A DNA stretch of 64,000 bases, from positions 96,655,094 through 96,719,093 of the forward strand of contig CM035427.1 in the NCBI GenBank assembly GCA_020310875.1, in the 5' to 3' direction. Under the pieces are notes generated by a model. It had not been told where the DNA came from and made no database searches. It worked only from the letters and a program-made list of their open reading frames with translations. Below are positions 52,909-63,864 of this stretch, piece after piece. The position numbers and the translations under genes are program-made. This DNA comes from Ceratopteris richardii. Taxonomy: Eukaryota > Streptophyta > Polypodiopsida > Polypodiales > Pteridaceae. Positions within the stretch are counted from its first letter, which is position 1, and every line of letters starts with the position of its first letter.

Positions 52909-53740
52909 TGCATATGCACTAGCATCTACATGTACATGAAAAAATTTTTACCAATCCGGTGTGATACGAATTGGTGCAGCCACCAATTTGGACCTTAATA
53001 TCTGATAAGCATTTTCTTCTTCTTCTTCCCACTTAAATGGCACTTCTTTACCTGTAAGTCTAGCTAGTGGCCTCTCTATCTCTGCATACATTTGGTTAAG
53101 TCTTCTATGGTACCCAATATGCCCCAATAAGCTTTGAATCTCTTTAAGAGATTTCAGTTTAGGTAACTATAGTATAGAAATAATTTTATCAGGGTTGGGA
53201 GCCATACCTTTAGCAGATACCACATGTCCCAAGAGAGTTCCTTTTGTCATGAGGAAATGACATTTATTTTGGTTCATCTTTAGTTTAGTCTCCCTGCATC
53301 TTTTAAAAACATTTTGTGGCTATCTCAAGTGATTATCCAAGCAATCCAAAGGGGTCTCTTTGTGAGTGTCTGAAACTAAAGAAAAGTCATCCATGAAAAT
53401 TCTAAGTGATTCTAGCAATAAGGGTCCAAAAATGAGGTTGATAGTTCTGTTAAAGGTGGTCAGAGCATTTCTGAGTCCAAATGGCATTTTTACGTATACA
53501 TAGGTGCCCCATGGTGTGATAAAAGCGGTCTTTTCCTGATCATCTAGATGGATGGATATTTGATTGTATCCACTAAGGCCATCCATGAAGCTGTATGATG
53601 TGTGTCCAGCCACTTCCTCAATGACCTGCTCTGCAAAAGGCATGGGGAATCCATCTAGAATGGTAACCTTGTTGAGTGCTCTAAAGTCAATGCAAATACT
53701 GATTTTGTTGGTATTCTTCTTTGGTTCATATTGTGGAGGT
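52909..53740 (-). pseudogene. Reverse transcriptase of H
   Basis: 53320-53643 gives the palm: DGLSGYNQISIHLDD, MPFGLRNALTTFNR and catalytic FMDD (Phe in place of the usual Tyr). ICIDFRALNKVTI extends it to about 53730. 52909-53319 carries thumb sequence in broken frames. Similarity stops at ~53735, just before the start of a plus-strand frame. Confidence 0.83.
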
Positions 53741-53772
53741 CTTGCTGTGGTGTGTTTTTTATTTTACAAGAT

Positions 53773-56394
53773 GGTGAATACAAAAGAGCTTTCCATTCAT
53801 GATTTCAAAGATGACACAGTAACATTGTCAAGGGGACATTGGTTTCTAGATAGTGAGTCAATTGAGGAAGTGTTGGAGATAGAATCTGATGAAGAACAAC
53901 ATCTTCCTAAAGTTGAACAGATAATTAAGGAGCTTAAGGAAACCATCAGGATTATTGGTCAACATATTTTTACAATGAATGTCAGAGGTAATAAATATAC
54001 AAATGCCAGGAATTCTATAAATTCAAGAGGGCGACTGCTAATTATAAAAGGTGGAAGGTAGTTGGACTCCATAAAATTTTGGAAGAACCCATGTTTTTTT
54101 GTAGATTTTGAGAGAGTCTCCCAAGTTATGTCCAGTTTGGTGGTACCCACTTATGCTAGATATTCCAAATTTATGGAGTTCAAGGGTAGAGAGAATGAGG
54201 AATTCACCACAAGGATGTTCCTGCAGTTCTTCTATTTTCCTAAATTTCCAAGATACACGATGCCTCATAAACTCATTACTCTTATTATGCTCAATAATAA
54301 AGATAGAACTAAACCTTTTGGAGTAATGGATGTTACTCCTTACATTCATGAACAATTGAAGGAAGCTGCTAAGCATTGGCAACAGAAGAAATTTATGAAT
54401 GGAGCTCAATTTCTGACCAGAATTATATATCATGTTTTGGACATGGAGGAACAATTGAAGTTGGCACCTGAGGCTCAATATTTTACTAATGGAAGGAGTA
54501 AAAATTCCATCCAAAGTCACTCAAATTGGAGAACAAGGGGTCATAATAGGTTTGAGGGGATCAGGTATGAGGGAATCAAATATGAAGAGGAAAATCATTT
54601 CAAAAGAGGTTACCCCAAGCAAGAAAAGAAGAGTGGATCCTAGGAGAGTAGAGCTGGAGCAGAAGGAAGCAACAAAAGAAGAACATGAAGCAGCTCATGA
54701 GGAAGTACAGTCCTCCAAGGAGCTTCATCCACCACAGCCTAGTATTAGAAAATTCTAGAAGTTTATTCTGATAAAGCAACTGAATGGAGGAAAAAAAAAT
54801 GAACATTATGAAGTTTTGCATGATCAAATGATGGTAGCAGAATCTGAAGAAGTATTTGTAAGAAAAGAAGTGGAATTATTGGCATACTTTAAGGAGTTGT
54901 AGGGACCTCCAACAATCAAAACCATAGTGGTTGTTAAAAGAAAGATTCAGAAGAAGTCTATTCAGAAGAAGAAACCAACCAAGAAGGACAAAGGCAAGGC
55001 TATAGAGCAAGAGGTAGCTGAAGAGGCAGTAAAGACACCAGTAGAGGAAAAAGGTCAGAGGGAAGCAATTATAAGGGAAGAAGAAACTCAAGTCAAAACA
55101 AGAGAATCTAAGGTAGCTGCTTCTTCAAAAATTTCTTCTTATTTAGACAGTGATATGAGAATTTTTTATTGAGAAGTTTAAACATATCAGTACCAAGCAC
55201 ACTAGTTAAATCAGCACAGACATTGGAGGTGGATAAATCTTCAGAAAAATTGGTTAGAAATTCAAAAGGAATCAAGATGGTGGAAGAATTTACAAAAGAA
55301 GTAAGTTTTAAAGAAAAGAAGAGAAGGCTAAAGCGTAAAGGAAAAATGTTGGAAGAGAGCATTACAGGGAATGGACTCAGTGAAGGAGTTGTAGATACAG
55401 GGTCAAAACTAATTTGGACTAAACCTTCAAAACAACCATGTTGTCAACCCTTTGTGGAAGAGCAACCAGGGCATATCAGTATAGAAGAAGGGAAGGAAAG
55501 TTTGGAAGGGAAAGGAAAAGTAATTAAAGAAATTATGGCTCTGGACGAGGGAATGCATAAAGGAATAGTAGCATCAAAAGAAGAACCCATTGTTGCAAAA
55601 CCACAGATAAGTCCTACTGTCAAGAATTCAGTAAAGAGAATACAAACAAAGATAAAGAAGAAGCTACAATACAGAAGAAGGTAGAGTTCAAAGATAATCA
55701 TGAAGATAACCAAGAAACGGAGGAAGAAGTAAACAAGAAAATGGAAGAAGTACTTTCAAACTTGGGACATCAAGAAGAACAAACATATTAGAATGATCAA
55801 GGAGTGGAATATGAAGCAAACGTGATGGATATTGATGATCAAGTGATAGGAGGAAATGAGCAGGGACAAGATGATCAAATTGAAAATAAGGTTGATCAGA
55901 AGCTAGAATCAAATGTGTTCCTGGAAGAAGTGATCCATGAAGAAGAATTAAAAGCTAATGAGCAGATTCAAAAGGTGCAGGTGATGGGAGAAGTAGAGGA
56001 AGTGGAAGTAGCAGAGAAGGAAATAGAAAATGAAAAAGAAATGGACCGGGAGACATATTATGAAGAAGAGGATGATGAGGAGGATGAATTGAAGAAAGAA
56101 AAACAAATAGAAATAAAGCAACTAGAACTAGAGACTAGCCTTGAAAGGATACCCAAAGGTATCAGATCTGCATGTAAAATTATTATGAGTAACATAGAGC
56201 ATTTCAGGCCCTCCAATAGAAATATGATCATTTCAGGGATGGTTTGTGAATCTGAGTTTGTAAAGGGAAGCAGGATCATTGAAGAACGAAAGAAAGAGAA
56301 AGAACAACTTGAGGCACTACAACATATCGGGGGTATACCGAGGCTTCTACCGAGGAAAATGAACGGGCGCGATTTTGCCCCGATGTTAATGTAA
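53773..56394 (+). pseudogene. Accessory ORF related to that of F, broken
   Basis: Plus-strand coding-like stretch. From ATG 53773 (MVNTKELSIHDF) the frame runs to TAG 54059, continues in the same frame to 54643, then through other frames (54489-54758, 54927-55172, 55169-55684, 55804-56394). The segment at 54100-54440 has RYTMPHKLITLIML and HWQQKKFMNGAQFLTRIIY, matching RFTMPHKRIW and RKKVINGFCALTRIVY of the F accessory protein. The rest is Lys/Glu-rich and probably coiled or disordered. It starts head-to-head with pol H and ends at a telomere-like repeat. Function unknown. Confidence 0.65.
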
Positions 56395-56427
56395 GGGTTT
56401 AGGGTTTAGGGTTTAGGGTTTAGGGTT
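56392..56427 (+). repeat. Interstitial telomere-like (TTTAGGG)n
   Basis: Four full TTTAGGG units (56398-56425) with partial units on either side. The first, TAAGGG, overlaps the TAA stop of the preceding frame. Plant-type telomere motif. Confidence 0.95.
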
Positions 56428-56713
56428 GGTCTCCACTATGATATGGCCAAACCTAGAAGCTTGGTGCTTTACACTTTCTCTACATACTAGTACTCCATAG
56501 AGAATACATCATATGTACTTAGGTCATTTTGATGATGTTATATGTTATGGGAGTGATTGTTTGGAAGTTGTGTACATTCGAGATAGTAAACACCACTCAA
56601 ATAGTTTCTCACCTTTGAAATGATCTCATGTGAGACTTCTTAAGGAAAGAATATGGGAAACAACACACAAAAATGAGCATGTACAATGTGATCGATAGTG
56701 TCCATGTGAAAGG

Positions 56714-57320
56714 TGTTGAGAAAGATGGATGTACACCACAAGAAATGAGTTGGTACTGCTAATCCCTGCTTTATACCAACCCTATTTCACTTCAGACTTG
56801 ATTTGTAGGCCCTTTTAGCTTTCCAATGACACCAAATAAGTGCCTATGTACTTTGGAGATATTTCTTCAAACATTAGGATCAAAATAGACAAGCTTGCAC
56901 TTAGGTAGTGACCAAAAAGTTGTTATTTTGGTCTTGACACCTACTGGATGTTATGCTCAGTAGTCACAGTACAATAGCAATTAGAAAAAATCCTTTCGAG
57001 GGTATCTAACTACCCTAGAGAGCTAATGATTCCAAGTGGAATCTTTTAAAATCATATACTATACTCTAAGCAATGTCTTTAACCAGTAGAAGCTTACCCC
57101 CGATTTTTTAGGAACTTTGTAGAGAATGACCAATGACTACATCAAGGCAACTTTCTCCCAATTGGTCAAATGAAACTTCTTCAACTTTTGAAAGCTTGTA
57201 ATATACTTTGACCTTGTTCCAATGAGCTATAGAACATTGAAAATGATGGAGGGGTCACTAAGATATGAGCAAGACAAGTTCACTATTCTGAGTGATAATG
57301 ACAAAGATGAATGTAGATGT
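56714..57320 (-). repeat. 3' LTR of J, partial
   Basis: Diverged homologue of the K LTR; shared landmarks include TTGACACCT and CCCCCGATTTTTTAGGA. Right border against gag is approximate. Confidence 0.65.
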
Positions 57321-57325
57321 AATGA

Positions 57326-58411
57326 TCAATGTAATGTATTATGTAACAATGTAAAATGAATATGATGCCCAATGATGGTGATAGGTGTGAGCCTCTCAAT
57401 TGTTGTAATCTTTCCTTGATTTGTAGCCTCCTTGCTAGTTATTGTTGTAGTTGTTGTTGTAGTTGTTGTTGTTGTAGCTTTGAGTATGATTGAATCTTCC
57501 TCTTGATTGTGAGTAGCCACCTCTTTGATATCCTCTTCCTCTCTGATTCTTGTAGTTCCTCTAACACTCATCTATGGTGTCATTTGATAAACCACAAATA
57601 TTACATGGGGAAGAGTTGAAAGCTCTCCCCCTACCTTGCTTACCTCCTCTGCCTCTACCTCTTGAGTTCCTACCTCTCCCGGCATAGTTAGCTTGAGAAG
57701 TAGTACCTTCATCCTCTACTTTCTTGCTTTTTTCTTTGTCTTTAATCTTCCCTTTATCTATGTATAGGGCAGAAGAGTTGATACCTCTTGATGAATCTCC
57801 ATTTTTGTTGAGCTTGGCTTCATGCGTAATGCGTTTCCCCGGGAGTGTGGTAAGATCTAGAATGTGCATGTCCATGTATAATTCCATAGCAATTGTGAAG
57901 CTCTCCCATTTGTCATCTGCCTTGATGCCATTGATCACTTGTCTCACAATGTTTTCCTCTTCAATCTCCTCTCCTACGCTTGCCAATTGGTCAGCCACAT
58001 CTTGACTTTGGTCACATATTCTGAAACACTTTGCTTGGGTTGCTTTATTTGAGTGGTAAAATCAATCCACAATTGGTTCTTCCTAGCCCTTGTGTTGGAA
58101 GAAAAACATGAAGACAATGTTTCCCAAGTCTCTTGGGATGTCTTACACCTCCTAATGTGTGGAAGAAGGAAGTCAGATATAGAGTTAAGTAAGTATGACC
58201 TTGCTAATGAATCTTTGGCAGACTATGAGTTGAGTCTTTCAAGCTCCTCTCTTGTAGGTTGTCCTTTGCTTCTGAAAATGGGCATCTCCTCATCTCCTGA
58301 TATGTATCCATAGAGACTCCTTCCTTGCAAGTATGTCCTCATCCTCAAGGAGCATGCTTGGTAGTTGTTCTTGTCCAACTTATCAATAAAAGAAGGAAAA
58401 ACATCTCCCAT
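57326..58411 (-). pseudogene. Copia gag of J
   Basis: Starts MGDVFPSFIDKLDKNNYQ at 58411 and stops at TAG 58223, where K has Trp. 57561-57998 holds GIKADDKWESFTIAMELYM, the Gly/Arg-rich tail and most of a zinc knuckle (CNICGLSNDTIDEC, with Asp for the zinc-binding His). 57326-57571 is the Asn/Gly-rich end read out of frame; the microsatellite-like GTTGTTGTAGTT lies in it. Beyond 57326 pol is deleted. Confidence 0.85.
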
Positions 58412-58424
58412 TTTACCTCAAGTT

Positions 58425-58436
58425 GCTCTGATACCA
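58425..58436 (-). promoter_or_regulatory. Primer-binding site of J
   Basis: Minus strand TGGTATCAGAGC, exact initiator-Met type. Confidence 0.9.
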
Positions 58437-58487
58437 CCGTTGAGAACGATGGATGGACACCACAAGAAATTAGTTGGTACTGCTAAT

Positions 58488-59607
58488 TGTTGGGAGTGAT
58501 GGTTGGATGCACTCAGAAGATCAAGTTGGTGCTGCTAGACCTGCTTCACACCTGCCCTCCTTTGACTCCAGATATGCTTAGTATACTTGCTTAACTTCCA
58601 AATGATACCAAGAAACCATATATGTGCTTTGCAAATGTTATAAGTAATGATCAAATCAAGACAGACTACTTGTGACTTCAAAATCTTGAAAAACTTGCTA
58701 TTTTGGTATTGACACCTGCTCAGTGTTATGCTCAGTGTGACCAGTGTAGTTACAATTAGCAAAATTCCTTCTAGGGATATTCTATTAGCTTAGTAAGCTT
58801 CCATTTGCAAGTGAAATGAAAGGAAATGATAAACCACACTCAGAGAAATCACTTTAGCAAAATAAGGTACACCCCCGATTTTTTAGGAGACTTACAGTCA
58901 CAGACCAGTGAGCACCCCGACTGAGATTTCTCTGTGATGGTTGATCCAATGGCCTTGAAATTTTGTAGCTGTATAGTAGAATTTGAGCTGAATCCAATGC
59001 ACTTTGAATCATCCAATTTGGTTCAGTAGATCTTGAGATATGCCTCTTAGAAGTTGACAGAGTTGAAGATAGTCACTCAGAGAAACCAGAGATTATGAAT
59101 GTAAGTATATTGATTAGATCTATTGATTGTACATTCCCATTGGCATAGAATGTGATGCTCAATGGTACTCAGAGGTGTAGGCTATGGTGTAGCACTCACA
59201 CACTCAGAGATAGATGGATTAGCCTCGGGATATGAGCTGAAAAAGAACAAGCTAACCCGCGACTCTTCTTCATAGCTTTTATAAGAGTTGAGTGATAATT
59301 TGAATTTGACATTCAAATTGAAGCTTCCTAAAATCTCTCCACTAAACTTAGGGAGATATTCCCTCAATCACATCATCTACTTTTCCACGACTCAAACTAG
59401 TAGGTGTGATTACATGAGTGGTTAAAGTCATATTGACTTTTACAAAGAGTAAAAAATTAGAACACATAAGCATGAGTTCCTATGGCTCATTCTTCAAGTG
59501 ATATCTTCATGGATTAACCCAAGTTAGGCTTCCAAGGTCCAAGCTTTATGTTGAGACTTCAAGGTTGATATCCAAGCCAAGTGTTAAGGCTTGAATTACA
59601 CCAACAG
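58488..59607 (-). repeat. 3' LTR of K
   Basis: 1,120 bp, TGTTGGGAGTG...ACCAACA. Its start is repeated at 63865-64000. Confidence 0.93.
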
Positions 59608-59620
59608 CTCCCCCTCAAGC
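59608..59620 (-). promoter_or_regulatory. Polypurine tract of K
   Basis: Minus strand CTTGAGGGGGAGC next to the LTR, same type as in D. Confidence 0.85.
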
Positions 59621-59647
59621 CAAACACTTTGGCTCAAGTCTTCATCT

Positions 59648-61174
59648 CTAGTCTTCAATTATTTCCTGCAATCCAATCATGGATTTAAATCTGCATAGCT
59701 TGCTTCCATCCAGAGCTTTAGTGAGCAAATCTGCACACTGCATATTAGTAGACACATATGACAATTGAATATCTTTGCTAAGTAACTTCTCCCTCACATA
59801 GTGGTAATGAACCTCTATGTGTTTTGTCCTAGCATGATAAATTGGATTAGCTGCAAGGTGACGAGAACTTGTGTTATCCCCAAAGATGATTGGTGGCCTT
59901 GTGTATAGACCCAATTCTGAATATAAAAGCTTCAACCAGATAGCTTCTTGAGTGCCATTTGCTAGCCCTCTATACTCTGCCTCAGTAGATGATAAAGCTA
60001 CTGTAGGTTGTTTCTTGGATGACCAAGAAATTGGTTTATCACCTGCAAAACATATGTAACCAGATGTGCTTCTCCTATCATCCTTGCAACCTGCCCAATC
60101 TGCATCTGAATATACCTTAATATCAATGTCTGATGAATAAGGAAAGTACAAACCATGATTTTGTGTTCCCTTTAGGTACTTTACAATCTTCTTTGCTGCC
60201 TCTAAATGAGGTACTCTTGGTTTATGCATAAATTGGCTAAGTACACTAACACCATATGATATATCAATCCTGGTTAAGGTAGCATAATTAAGACTACCTA
60301 CCAAACTTTGGTAACCTGTAATATCTTGGAGTTCTTCTCCTTCATGAGCACTGAGTTTATGGTTGACCTCCATAGGAGTGCTTGAGACTTTAGCTTCCTG
60401 CAAATTAAACTTCTTGACCATGTCCTGAATGTACTTCTTCTGAGTAATAAAGATACCTGAATTTGTATAGACCAATTCAAGTCCTAAGAAGTACTTCAAT
60501 AATCCAAGATCATTAATCTTGAATTCCTTCATCATCTGTCCTTTGATGTGTCTAATTCCTTGAACATCATTTCCTGTAATAATGATGTCATCAACATAGA
60601 CACACAAGTATATTACCTCTGAATTGTTTCTTTTGATAAACAATGAAGTATCTGCTTTACTCATTATGAATCCTTGGTCTAGGAGGTAGGTTGTCAACCT
60701 GTAATTCCATGCTCTAGGTGCCTGCTTCAATCCATACAGAGCCTTCTTCAATTTACAAACATGATTTACCTTCTTGGGATCTTCATAGCCAGGGGGTTGT
60801 GACATGTAGACTTCTTCAGATATCCATCCATTCAAGAATGCATTCTTCACATCCAATTGGTACATGTTCCAATTCTTGGATGCAGCTACACTCACCATAA
60901 CTCTGATAGTTGGCATCTTGGCCACAGGAGAAAATGTCTCCTCATAATCAATGCCTTGAGTTTGTGCAAAACCCTTGGCTACCAACCTAGCTTTATACCT
61001 GTTTATTGTACCATCTGAATTCCTTTTGAGTTTGTAGATCCATCTGGATCCTATCACCTTCATAGATTCTTTCTTGGGTACCAAGTCCCAAGTGTCACTC
61101 TCCTTGAGAGCTTCCATTTCCTCATCCATTGCTTCCTTCCATTCTGGTTTAGTGATTGCTGAGATCCTTTGCAA
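59648..61174 (-). pseudogene. RT-RNase H of K
   Basis: 508 residues. RT: TWDLVPKKESMKVIGSRWIYK, DVKNAFLNGWI, LYGLKQAPRAW, catalytic YVDDIIITGND near residue 195. RNase H: SDADWAGCKDDRRSTSGY, KKQPTVALSSTEAEYRG, HARTKHIEVHYHYVREKL, ending near LTKALDGSKLCRF. Domains and catalytic residues are complete, but the frame is offset from integrase by a frameshift near 61150, so the normal polyprotein is not made. Confidence 0.92.
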
Positions 61175-61319
61175 GATATACAGAGTGCTTGGTTACAAGT
61201 GAAGTATCATACCCATACCTAATAGGTTTTTTCTTTTCTCTCTGAGATCTCCTCATAGCTTGAGTTGAGGATTCTGGATTATCTTCTAGTTGCTTCATCT
61301 TCATCTTCCCTTTGGATTT

Positions 61320-63839
61320 CTAAGCCTTGAACTCTTCAATGTTGATGGTGTCTTCATCATCTGAGCTTGTGTCCTCTTTCTGAATTGATTCTTCCTTGAT
61401 AAGCTTGGGGAAGTCTTCTTCCATGTCATAAGGTAGACTAACCTTCCTGCATTCATTTTCATACCATGAATCATTCTCATCAAAGATGACATCTCTGCTT
61501 ACCTTGAAACCTTTGTTTGAGGGGTTGTAGAATCTGTATCCCTTCTGATTCAAATCATAACCAATGAAGATACATTTTTCAGCTTTAGGGTCTAGCTTTC
61601 CCCTTACCTGTGAGGGAATATGCACATATGCAACACAACCAAAGATTTTGCAATGATCCAGAGATGGTCTCTTACCATGCCAAGCCTCATAGGGTGTCAT
61701 TCCATCAAGTGTCTTTGATGGCAACCTGTTAATTAAATATGTGGCAGTAGATACACTCTCTGCCCAAAGATAATTTGGCAATTTCTTTTCATTTAGCATA
61801 GACCTAGCTGTCTCTACAATGAGTCTATTCCTTCTTTCAGCTACCCCATTTTGTTCAGGTGAGTACCTTGTAGTAATCTCCCTCTTGATGCCTCTTTCCT
61901 GCAAGAAATCTTCAAATTCATTGGAGAAGTATTCTCCACCACCATCTGACCTTAGTTTCTTCAAATGTCTACCTGTTTGATTTTCAAGTAGTGCAAGATA
62001 CTTTTTGAAACAATTAAATACTTCATCTTTATGTTTCATGAAGTATAAGACAGTCCACCTGCTATAGTCATCAATGAAGGACACATAGTACCTTGATCCA
62101 GATATGGATGGCTCCTTGCTAGGTCCCCAAACATCTGTGTGCACCAATTCCAGATAATCTTCATGCATAAAACCTTTCTTGGTATAGGGCAATCTGTGTG
62201 ACTTACCAAATTGACAAGCCCCACACTTGTATATCATGTGTTGCTTGGATACATTAGGTATCCCAAGCACACATTGATCCCTACTCATTTGCTTTAAGGT
62301 CCTCTCTCCAATGTGACCTAATCTCTTGTGCCAAATCTCCAATTCTGATAGGGTTTGATCTTTATAGTTGTACAAAGCAATATTCTTAGTGTCTTCAAGT
62401 TCAAAGGTAAACAATCTACCTGATTTTTCTCCCTTGGCTATCCTTCTGAATCCATGTCTTGGATCCTCCACATATGCACCATGTTGAGTAAACCTGACCT
62501 GTAGACCTTTTTCCACAATCTGACCTACACTCATCAGATTCTTGGTGATTGTTGGGACATACAACACTCTGCTCAATAAATTCTGATTACCATCACTAGT
62601 TTTGACATTGCCTACTTTAACAACTGAATGTTTAGTGTCATCACCTGTCTGCACTTGATGCTTGCCTTTGGGTTCTTCCAAATCAGAAAGCAATGCAACA
62701 TTTCCAGCTACATGGTTAGAGCAACCTGAATCAATATAGAATAAGTGGTCATCATTGATACCTGACTTAGATGTCATGTTCATGATCAATAAGGAATCAT
62801 CTTGCTCCTCTGCATAATTGTTGTAGTCTTTCCTATTTCTGTATCCACCTTGATAGTTGGCATTGTGATTGTAGCTGTTGTTATAATTATTGTTGTAGCC
62901 ATGGTAACCTTGAGATTGGTTGAATCTGCCTCTGCCTTGAGAGTATCCTCCTCTTTGGTGACCTCTTCCTCTTTGGTTCTTGTAGTTTTTGTAGCATTCA
63001 TCTGTGGTATGGTTAGACAAGCCACAAATATTGCATGGAGATTGGTTGTAGGGTCTCCCCCTACCTGACTTACCTCCTCTGCCTCTTCCTCTAGATGATC
63101 TACCTCTCCCTGCATAGTTTGCTTGGGAGGTAGATCCTTCTTCATCAATCTTTTTGTTTTTACCCTTGTCTTTAGCCTTCTTATCAGTATATAGGGCAGA
63201 GGGATTGTTACCTTTTGATTGCTCTCCATTCTTTGTGATCTTTGCTTCATGTGTAAAGAGTTGTCCAATCAAGGTTGTTAGATCAGGTGCTTGGATGTCC
63301 ATGTATAAGTCCATTGCTGTGGTAAAGCTCTCCCACTTGTCATCTGCCTTTAGTCCATTGATCACTTGTCTGACTATTTGCTCTTCCTCAATCTCTTCTC
63401 CAACACTTGCAAGTTGGTCTGCAATATCCTTAACTTTGGTAACAAAATCTGAGACAGATTGTTTTGATTGCTTCCTAAGAGTTGTAAACTCAATCCATAG
63501 TTGATTCTTTCTGGCCCTTGTGCTTGATGAAAAATAAGTTGACAAGGTTTCCCAAGTCTCTTGGGAAGTTTTGCAATTCCTTATGTGTGGTAGAAGGAAA
63601 TCAGAAATAGAGTTTAGAAGATATGACCTTGCCAAAGCATCTTTTGCACACCATTGATTGAGTCTCTCTTGCTCTTCCTTGGTGGGTAGGCCTCTAGCTT
63701 TGAATGAGGGCAATTCCTCATCTCCTGATATGAATCCAAACAAGCTCCTTCCTTGTAGATAGGTCTTCATCCTTAGAGACCAAGCTTGGTAGTTGTTCCT
63801 GTCTAATTTGTCAATGAAGGAAGGGAAACCATCACCCAT
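61320..63839 (-). CDS. Gag-protease-integrase of K
   Basis: 839 residues from ATG 63839 (MGDGFPSFIDKLDRNNYQ), right after the leader. gag capsid to ~residue 240, Gly/Arg-rich tail, zinc knuckle CNICGLSNHTTDEC, Asn/Tyr/Gly-rich stretch, protease DSGCSNHVAG, GAG-pre-integrase module (IWHKRLGHIGERTL, CGACQFGKSH), integrase Asp (VHTDVWGPS), Asp (RSDGGGEYF) and Glu region (SPEQNGVAERRNRL). It ends at TAG 61320-61322, after which the frame stays open about 60 codons until a frameshift into RT. It could make particles and protease, but not RT in one chain. Confidence 0.93.
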   Translation of the reverse strand: MGDGFPSFIDKLDRNNYQAWSLRMKTYLQGRSLFGFISGDEELPSFKARGLPTKEEQERLNQWCAKDALARSYLLNSISDFLLPHIRNCKTSQETWETLSTYFSSSTRARKNQLWIEFTTLRKQSKQSVSDFVTKVKDIADQLASVGEEIEEEQIVRQVINGLKADDKWESFTTAMDLYMDIQAPDLTTLIGQLFTHEAKITKNGEQSKGNNPSALYTDKKAKDKGKNKKIDEEGSTSQANYAGRGRSSRGRGRGGKSGRGRPYNQSPCNICGLSNHTTDECYKNYKNQRGRGHQRGGYSQGRGRFNQSQGYHGYNNNYNNSYNHNANYQGGYRNRKDYNNYAEEQDDSLLIMNMTSKSGINDDHLFYIDSGCSNHVAGNVALLSDLEEPKGKHQVQTGDDTKHSVVKVGNVKTSDGNQNLLSRVLYVPTITKNLMSVGQIVEKGLQVRFTQHGAYVEDPRHGFRRIAKGEKSGRLFTFELEDTKNIALYNYKDQTLSELEIWHKRLGHIGERTLKQMSRDQCVLGIPNVSKQHMIYKCGACQFGKSHRLPYTKKGFMHEDYLELVHTDVWGPSKEPSISGSRYYVSFIDDYSRWTVLYFMKHKDEVFNCFKKYLALLENQTGRHLKKLRSDGGGEYFSNEFEDFLQERGIKREITTRYSPEQNGVAERRNRLIVETARSMLNEKKLPNYLWAESVSTATYLINRLPSKTLDGMTPYEAWHGKRPSLDHCKIFGCVAYVHIPSQVRGKLDPKAEKCIFIGYDLNQKGYRFYNPSNKGFKVSRDVIFDENDSWYENECRKVSLPYDMEEDFPKLIKEESIQKEDTSSDDEDTINIEEFKA

Positions 63840-63852
63840 GTTACCTTATATG

Positions 63853-63864
63853 CTCTGATACCAC
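63853..63864 (-). promoter_or_regulatory. Primer-binding site of K
   Basis: Minus strand GTGGTATCAGAG next to the 5' LTR, initiator-Met type. Confidence 0.92.

Larger units (their letters stand above)
50706..53740 (-). mobile_element. Decayed gypsy pol H, interrupted by a TRIM
   Basis: Minus-strand pol of a gypsy family distinct from F and G, order RT, RNase H, HHCC, integrase, tail. Broken by many stops and frameshifts. No gag, protease or LTR recognised. The TRIM at 51125-51956 lies in the integrase part. Confidence 0.85.
56714..58487 (-). mobile_element. Copia remnant J (LTR, gag, PBS, start of 5' LTR)
   Basis: Minus-strand relative of K. The 3' LTR begins at 56714 (TGTTGAGAAAGATGG) and runs to about 57320. 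gag lies at 57326-58411, PBS at 58425-58436, and the start of the 5' LTR at ~58438-58487, where K is inserted. All of protease-integrase-RT is deleted between LTR and gag. Confidence 0.8.

Noticed and set aside
57440..57475. GTTGTTGTAGTT microsatellite as an independent feature
   Set aside because: It is the Asn/Tyr-rich tail codons of the J gag; K has the same kind of region in frame.
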